A DNA stretch of 9,669 nucleotides from assembly GCA_964614375.1 (NCBI GenBank), contig CAZTLI010000186.1, positions 1 through 9,669 on the forward strand, written 5' to 3'. Shown here one piece after another: positions 5,119-9,669 of this stretch. Every line of letters begins with the position of its first letter. The stretch's first letter is position 1. Below the pieces are notes generated by a model. The model made no database searches, was not told the DNA's origin, and saw nothing but the letters and a program-made list of their open reading frames with translations. Source of the DNA: CAZTLI01 sp964614375. GTDB taxonomy: Bacteria; Chloroflexota; Anaerolineae; Aggregatilineales; Phototrophicaceae. Both the position numbers and the translations under genes were made by a program.

Positions 5119-7953
5119 TCACTCATAGCGCAGAACATTCAATGGTTTTTCACCAGATGCTCCCCACGCACTGGTGACCGCTGCAACCAGCGCCACGACA
5201 ATGCACAACAGCATCAATAAGAGGGCAGTGCCATAGGGGATAGCGTCGGCAGGCCCCATCGAAAGTGTCAGCAGCAAAAATAGCGCCAAAAGCCCAATGC
5301 CTACACCAATCAGACCACCGATAAAGCCAAGAAGTCCATTTTCCAGCAAAATCATGCCTAAAACTCGCTCTCGTTGCAACCCAATGGCTTTCATAACTGC
5401 AATTTCGCGGCGACGTTCCATCGTCGTTAGCGCGACTGAGTTGGCGATGACAACACCGCCGACCACTAATCCGAGTGCGGCGACCATAATTGGAAATGCC
5501 GTGAATGTACCCAGCAAGTTGATAAACAGGCGCACAAATCGCGCCGTTTCCAACGCAAACGTGCCGGGAATCGCGCCGATGGCACGCCTGAATTCGGGCA
5601 CATTTTCCTCTGGCACATCCACAATCACCGAAATGCCAGTTGGCGACCAGGTTTCTGGAAACGACTCAGAAAATGCGTAGGTGCTGGAATTATTAAAGGA
5701 GATATTCACTGCCGCTTGTTGGGCAATGCCCACGACTTCAAAGGCAGCCGTGTCTGTCTGCTCTCCACTTAATGGGTTTTGCGAGATGTACTGGAAAATC
5801 AAGTTATCACCCACTTGCACCCCTAATGCGTCGATTGAGTCATTATCGGTCAGGACAATTTGTGGCATTCCGATGTCGTCCACATCCAATTGCCTGCCAG
5901 CAATGAAATGTACATCAGGCAGATTGTCCACTTCGAGCGCGTCAATGGTACTCAGTTGGGCGTCAAAGATTTGCAGGCGTTGTGCATCCGTGAGAGGTGG
6001 GCCAAATGGGATAGTTTGCGGTGCAGCAAGCACCCGCGCATTAATGTCTTCGCGGCTAAGTTCTGTGCCATCTGCCAATGTCATGCCAACCAGTTCTACG
6101 GTGTAATTAATCAGCGTCTCATAACTCTCGACAGCCTCGAAGTTTTGGATGGTCTCTTCCACTGTCGGCAGTGTGTTCATGGTTGCGACTGAAACGATGA
6201 TATTCCCGCCTGCGCCTTCTTCTAGCGCAGATGACAACAGGTTATTGATGGATGAAGCAAACAAGGTTATCAAGCTGAGCGAGAACACACCGATAACAAG
6301 CGCTAACAATGTTGATGCACCACGACCACGCCCGGCAAGCATCTGTCGCAGCGAGATTTTGAGATCGACTGAACCCAATGTGGGGAAAATATTCCCAACT
6401 AACCAGATCAAACCCCACAAAATGGCATATAAAATCCCTATCAACACAAAGGCGACACTGACGATCACCAGTGATAAGCCAAAACTGCCGAGGATGGTCG
6501 ATGCGACTAAACTCAGCGCAATAATAATCACAGCTAGGGCGATGAGTATTCGGCCTACACCTGCTTTAGGGACCACATTATCCGATGGGCGCAGCACGAT
6601 ACCGGGTCGTACCTGTCCAGCCGTTAGGGTAGGGAGAAAGCCAAAAATTGTGGTCACCAATATGCCGATGACAAAACCATTGAACACAGGTGTCAATGCA
6701 ATGCGGAAGGGTAAAGCCTGCCCAAATAAACTTTCAGCGACACCTTTAATGATGAATGTTGTCCCCCAACCTAACACAATACCCACAATACTGCCGATGA
6801 CTCCCAACAGTAGGGCTTCGACCAAAAAGAGGCTGGTGATTTGTCCCGCCTGTAAACCAATGGTTTTGAGGACGGCAATTTCCAGTGTCCGACGCCGTAC
6901 AATCACTTGCATCGTGTTGATAATCCCTATACTGCCAATTAACATGGAAACCAGCCCCATAACCGTTACAAGCTGGTTGATATTATTAGCGAGTGTCTCA
7001 TTTTGTTCACGTAAATCATCCACTGTGGTCGTATTGAAGTAGGAGACAAATGCGCCTGTGCTATCCGTCGTACCAAAATCTACTAGCAACTGCCCATTGA
7101 TTTGCTGCACCAATGCCGGGTCATCAACCTGCATGTAAATACCGTCTGTTTGGAAGGGAATATCTGTAAAAACAGCATCTTCTGACAGCACAGCCGATTG
7201 ATTGAGATAATAGAAGCCAAATAATGCCGCCCCTATATCCGACCCCAGGTTACGCACCTCATCACCTGCATCCACGACACCGCGCACGATGAACGTTGCA
7301 TCTGACCCGTTAATCGCCACCATATCACCAACTTCGAGTTCCAGATCGCGTGCAATGTTATCGCCAATAACGATGTCAGTCGGTGACTGCAAGACATCCG
7401 CCAACACTTCCCCAGATAACGTCATAATTTGACCATAAAAGGGATAGCTGGCAGGGTCAATGACCACCGCTGTGAGTGAGATTGCTTGATTTCCGGTCTC
7501 CATGGCTGTGATCGACGTGCCCAAGCCAGATCCGGTGAAAATTTCAATGGCACTGGATAAACTCAGGCGATAGTTGATGCGAATCTGACCGGGATAATGT
7601 TCATCAATCCATGCTTGTAGTTGGTCGATTCCATCCGCACCCAGACTATAAATCGTGGCTTCCTGACCAAAAAAAGAAAGTGTGTGAGCTGTGAAAACGC
7701 CGTCGTCAACCGCTTGTTCAAAAACGGCGTCATCCGCACCAAATTCCGATTGCACGCTCAGAACAATGTCTCCTCGATTGCTCTCTTGTAGATTGCCCGT
7801 GAGCGCATCTTGAATCATCACAGCCAGCGTTTGCAGACTAACAATCGCTGCTACACCTGCTGCGATACTCAGCAGCGCAAAAAATGCGAGTTGCTTGCTG
7901 GTTCGCAAATCATTAAACGAATGACTGATATAGAAACGTAGTTGCTCAATCAT
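5119..7953 (-). CDS. ABC transporter permease with two FtsX halves (YbbP/MacB-like)
   Basis: A 944-residue inner-membrane permease of the FtsX/MacB/LolCE superfamily, working with the ATPase encoded just upstream. It is a tandem duplication: TM1 (about 22-49), a large extracytoplasmic domain (50-325), TM2-4 (326-350, 372-403, 420-445), two extra helices (467-490, 491-520), TM7 (545-570), a second extracytoplasmic domain (572-808) and TM8-10 (815-842, 862-895, 905-930). Each half has the cytoplasmic coupling motif after its first FtsX helix: RRRTLEIAVLKTIG at 353-366 and RRREIAVMKAIG at 847-858. The ten-helix, two-ectodomain plan is that of YbbP rather than of four-helix MacB. Family members extract or move lipids, lipoproteins or peptides by mechanotransmission; the substrate here cannot be read. 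No HlyD-type adaptor gene is adjacent. The start is fixed by an AAGGAG site 6 bases upstream. Confidence 0.9.
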   Translation of the reverse strand: MIEQLRFYISHSFNDLRTSKQLAFFALLSIAAGVAAIVSLQTLAVMIQDALTGNLQESNRGDIVLSVQSEFGADDAVFEQAVDDGVFTAHTLSFFGQEATIYSLGADGIDQLQAWIDEHYPGQIRINYRLSLSSAIEIFTGSGLGTSITAMETGNQAISLTAVVIDPASYPFYGQIMTLSGEVLADVLQSPTDIVIGDNIARDLELEVGDMVAINGSDATFIVRGVVDAGDEVRNLGSDIGAALFGFYYLNQSAVLSEDAVFTDIPFQTDGIYMQVDDPALVQQINGQLLVDFGTTDSTGAFVSYFNTTTVDDLREQNETLANNINQLVTVMGLVSMLIGSIGIINTMQVIVRRRTLEIAVLKTIGLQAGQITSLFLVEALLLGVIGSIVGIVLGWGTTFIIKGVAESLFGQALPFRIALTPVFNGFVIGILVTTIFGFLPTLTAGQVRPGIVLRPSDNVVPKAGVGRILIALAVIIIALSLVASTILGSFGLSLVIVSVAFVLIGILYAILWGLIWLVGNIFPTLGSVDLKISLRQMLAGRGRGASTLLALVIGVFSLSLITLFASSINNLLSSALEEGAGGNIIVSVATMNTLPTVEETIQNFEAVESYETLINYTVELVGMTLADGTELSREDINARVLAAPQTIPFGPPLTDAQRLQIFDAQLSTIDALEVDNLPDVHFIAGRQLDVDDIGMPQIVLTDNDSIDALGVQVGDNLIFQYISQNPLSGEQTDTAAFEVVGIAQQAAVNISFNNSSTYAFSESFPETWSPTGISVIVDVPEENVPEFRRAIGAIPGTFALETARFVRLFINLLGTFTAFPIMVAALGLVVGGVVIANSVALTTMERRREIAVMKAIGLQRERVLGMILLENGLLGFIGGLIGVGIGLLALFLLLTLSMGPADAIPYGTALLLMLLCIVVALVAAVTSAWGASGEKPLNVLRYE

Positions 7954-7959
7954 GATATG

Positions 7960-7965
7960 CTCCTT
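7960..7965 (-). promoter_or_regulatory. Shine-Dalgarno AAGGAG overlapping the ATPase stop codon
   Basis: Read on the minus strand, TGAAGGAG combines the ATPase stop (TGA, 7967-7965) with the permease ribosome site, 6 bases before ATG 7953. This points to translational coupling and matched production of the two subunits. Confidence 0.85.
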
Positions 7966-8750
7966 CAGTCATTCAAATCAAGTTTGGAGAGTTCACCCGT
8001 AGCGCGTTCTTCACGTAAGGCATTGACTGCGGCGACTTGTGCTGTTGAACGGGGATCATCGCTGGCAATACGCCCGTCAATCAATGTCACCAACCGATTT
8101 ACCTGTGATGCAATGTCCATATCATGTGTGACAATGATGATGGTCGTGTTCATCTCTTTCTGTACAGATCGGAAAGCATTCATGACCACTTCACTGGATT
8201 GAGTGTCGAGATTTCCCGTCGGTTCATCCGCCAACAGCAAAGGGGGATTATTGGCTAAAGCACGGGCAATCGCTACACGTTGTTGTTGACCACCAGAGAG
8301 TTGTGTCGGACGATGGTGAATCCGGTCTCCTAAACCAAAAGTTTCGAGCAGTTCACGCGCCCGGTCATGCGGCTTCACGCCTTTCATACGGGAAAATTGA
8401 ACCGGCAGTGCGACGTTTTCTAGAGCAGTTAGGGTCGGAATGAGGTTGAATGATTGGAATACGAATCCAATTTTTTCATTACGAATCTGTGTTAGCTCAC
8501 GTTCACTCAAATTTGTTACATCAATGTTGTCGATAAACACTCGCCCATCGGTTGGCGTATCCAAACCGCCAATCAAGCCGAGCAATGTTGATTTGCCGCT
8601 GCCGGATGGCCCAATAATGCCTAAGAACTCGCCTCGCTTAACTGTAAGGCTAACCCCACTTAAAGCATCAACAGCCACCTCACCCACTTGTAACCGTTTA
8701 ATCAGATTATCAGCCTGTAGCACGTTGCCATCTTTGTGATCTTGCGCCAT
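7965..8750 (-). CDS. ABC transporter ATP-binding protein (LolD/MacB/YbbA type)
   Basis: A 261-residue cytoplasmic ATPase that powers the permease encoded 11 bp downstream. It has all motifs of an active subunit: Walker A GPSGSGKST at residues 47-55, Q-loop Q99 in VFQSFNLIP, signature LSGGQQQR at 151-158, Walker B LLLADEP at 171-177 with catalytic E176, D-loop NLD at 180-182, and switch H209 in VTHD. The QSFNLIP stretch and the ADEPTGNLD form are typical of the MacB/LolD/YbbA/FtsE branch. It is about 30 residues longer than a minimal LolD, with a charged tail after residue 235 of unknown role. It is the first gene of the operon, with a GAGAGGGG site 5 bases before the ATG. A role in lipid, lipoprotein or peptide handling is inferred from family only. 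Confidence 0.95.
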   Translation of the reverse strand: MAQDHKDGNVLQADNLIKRLQVGEVAVDALSGVSLTVKRGEFLGIIGPSGSGKSTLLGLIGGLDTPTDGRVFIDNIDVTNLSERELTQIRNEKIGFVFQSFNLIPTLTALENVALPVQFSRMKGVKPHDRARELLETFGLGDRIHHRPTQLSGGQQQRVAIARALANNPPLLLADEPTGNLDTQSSEVVMNAFRSVQKEMNTTIIIVTHDMDIASQVNRLVTLIDGRIASDDPRSTAQVAAVNALREERATGELSKLDLND

Positions 8751-8755
8751 GAGTA

Positions 8756-8763
8756 CCCCTCTC
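8756..8763 (-). promoter_or_regulatory. Ribosome binding site of the ABC ATPase
   Basis: The minus strand reads GAGAGGGG five bases before ATG 8750, supporting that start codon. Confidence 0.6.
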
Positions 8764-8769
8764 TAATAA

Positions 8770-8801
8770 GTGTTACACAATGACACGGAAGATGTGACAC
8801 A
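8770..8801. promoter_or_regulatory. Pair of 9-bp palindromes in the ABC operon leader
   Basis: GTGTTACAC (8770-8778) and TGTGACACA (8793-8801) are both perfect palindromes around a central base, with centres 23 bp apart (about two helical turns). TGACAC also occurs twice, at 8781 and 8795. They lie between the candidate promoter and the ATPase start and could bind a dimeric regulator. No protein is identified; this is inference from symmetry. Confidence 0.35.
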
Positions 8802-8810
8802 CCTTCAGTT

Positions 8811-8834
8811 ATGCAATTGAAAATTCAGTTGCAT
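8811..8834. promoter_or_regulatory. Dyad ATGCAA-N12-TTGCAT, possible operator
   Basis: ATGCAA (8811-8816) and TTGCAT (8829-8834) form a perfect 6-bp dyad with a 12-base spacer. TTCAGTT is also directly repeated at 8804 and 8824, 20 bp apart. The dyad lies where transcription from the candidate promoter at 8837-8863 would begin, as expected for a repressor site. AT-rich composition raises the chance of coincidence. Confidence 0.3.
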
Positions 8835-8836
8835 GA

Positions 8837-8863
8837 ATTATGCTACTATACGTAAAATGTGAA
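8837..8863 (-). promoter_or_regulatory. Candidate sigma-70-like promoter for the ABC operon
   Basis: On the minus strand, TTCACA (8863-8858) and CATAAT (8842-8837) each match five of six consensus bases but are only 15 bp apart, shorter than optimal. TATAGT (8850-8845) is an alternative -10 without a clear -35. Its location about 85 bases before the ATPase start is reasonable, and no other promoter-like pair is better in 8751-8914. Confidence 0.3.
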
Positions 8864-8914
8864 TATTTTGATTTAACTTTATGTGAAATAGTGGATTCAA
8901 GCATTAAGCATGTA

Positions 8915-9669
8915 CTACTCGGCAGGCGCACGCTTCAGCGCATTCAAGTCAAATTCATAGATTGCAGGCGGACGGCGAGCATCGACATTCATTGTGCCAA
9001 TATAACCCAGTGTTGTTTTTGTGTCGCTGTGACCAAGATTATCACGTATCGCTAACAAGTCGACGCCCGCAATGTATAAACGACGTGCGTATGTCCGCCG
9101 CATATCATGTGGTTTAATAATTTGCAACTCACCATCTATCATGATGGGGTAGCGATCCAGAATTTGATTTATTGCTCGTACTGTTAACGGGGTAGGGCGC
9201 ACCCGTTTTCCCCCTTTATAAAATCCCCTAAATACAGCACCTTGATCAATTCCAGCATTATGTAGCCATGTATCGACAATAGCCAACACAAACTCGAGTT
9301 CACCATAAGGGATTAATCGTTCTTTACGTCCCTTGCCTTTACGTACATGCAACGCTAGTTCTCCACCCAACCTCTGCCTCAAATCAACTACGCTTAATGC
9401 ACACACCTCGGCTTCGCGAATACCTGTACACAACATTAAGGCTATAATCGCTGTATCACGCAATCCCAGAAATGTATTCGTGCCCGGTGCTGCCATCAAG
9501 TTACTGGCCTGAGTCGATGTCAGGCGCAGTTGCCCTGTATCTGGACGATCCTGCTGTGTAATCACCTTTACCGATGAGTGTTTAGGATCAATGGCATTAC
9601 TCAACCGGGTCAACGTTTCATCGACGAAGGCTTTCCGATCAGCAGGTTGAGCATCGTTGGGCGTTAAAC
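8915..9669 (-). CDS. Tyrosine recombinase/integrase, catalytic part (5' end outside window)
   Basis: Catalyses site-specific DNA cleavage and strand exchange through a 3'-phosphotyrosine link. All catalytic residues are present (numbering from the TTG at 9613): R66 in TGIRE, the beta-hairpin Lys in RKGKGRKERLIPYG (91-104), H169 and R172 in HDMRRTYARRL, H195 in LGHSDTKTTLGYIG and nucleophile Y204. The frame stays open without a stop from 9613 to the window edge, adding about 18 residues (reading PNDAQPADRKAFVDET before the TTG), so the true start and the N-terminal core-binding domain lie beyond 9669. The TTG is therefore probably not the real start. The C-terminus ends about 28 residues after the Tyr. 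It resembles Xer/phage-type integrases; the IntI-specific insert is not seen. It may belong to an integrated element whose body extends to the right. No terminator is visible between it and the ABC operon. Confidence 0.92.
   Translation of the reverse strand, partial: LTPNDAQPADRKAFVDETLTRLSNAIDPKHSSVKVITQQDRPDTGQLRLTSTQASNLMAAPGTNTFLGLRDTAIIALMLCTGIREAEVCALSVVDLRQRLGGELALHVRKGKGRKERLIPYGELEFVLAIVDTWLHNAGIDQGAVFRGFYKGGKRVRPTPLTVRAINQILDRYPIMIDGELQIIKPHDMRRTYARRLYIAGVDLLAIRDNLGHSDTKTTLGYIGTMNVDARRPPAIYEFDLNALKRAPAE

Noticed and set aside
6149..7042. 297-codon plus-strand frame over the permease gene
   Set aside because: It is antisense to conserved FtsX membrane segments, and its Ser/Thr/Pro/Arg-rich content is typical of a shadow frame.
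8840..9055. 71-codon plus-strand frame across the integrase end
   Set aside because: It lies mostly antisense to the conserved integrase C-terminus including the Tyr region; no ribosome site was noted.
9611..9613. TTG as the start codon of the integrase
   Set aside because: The frame is open through to the window edge and the N-terminal DNA-binding domain is missing, so the real start lies outside the window.

Overview
The window looks like a bacterial chromosome segment of roughly balanced base composition. It probably comes from a Chloroflexota (Anaerolineae-like) organism. That placement is an inference from the mix of a very large secreted SdrD/prealbumin-type repeat protein, a stand-alone FtsX-type ABC operon and a Xer/phage-type integrase; no rRNA or marker gene is present to confirm it.

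Layout: (1) Bases 1-358 are a long leader with several inverted repeats and a possible 13-codon upstream ORF that overlaps the next start codon (ATGA). (2) Bases 359-4996 (+) encode a 1545-residue exported protein. It has a signal peptide, eight prealbumin-like (SdrD_B/SpaA/CnaB type) repeats, one beta-rich insert domain with an Asp tract, three copies of a four-cysteine module I cannot assign to a named family, and a (DPPxN)n linker before the last module. (3) A strong intrinsic terminator at 5041-5070 lies in the short convergent gap. (4) Bases 5119-8750 (-) are a two-gene ABC operon: an ATPase of the LolD/MacB/YbbA type followed, 11 bp downstream, by a 944-residue permease with two FtsX halves and about ten membrane segments. 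(5) Bases 8751-8914 are the control region of that operon, with a candidate promoter and several dyads. (6) Bases 8915-9669 (-) are the catalytic part of a tyrosine recombinase that runs off the right edge.

How they relate: the secreted repeat protein is convergent to the ABC operon, so the two are not co-transcribed and nothing in the sequence ties the transporter to it. The ATPase and permease clearly form one transporter, with translational coupling (stop codon fused to the Shine-Dalgarno of the next gene). The integrase lies upstream of the operon on the same strand and may mark the edge of an integrated element.

The most interesting item is the large surface protein. All eight prealbumin-like repeats carry a Lys/Glu/Asn set in the positions expected for CnaB-type intramolecular isopeptide bonds and also a pair of cysteines. 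The protein further reuses an apparently unnamed four-Cys module three times, once at the extreme C-terminus, with no visible LPXTG, membrane or PEP-type anchor.
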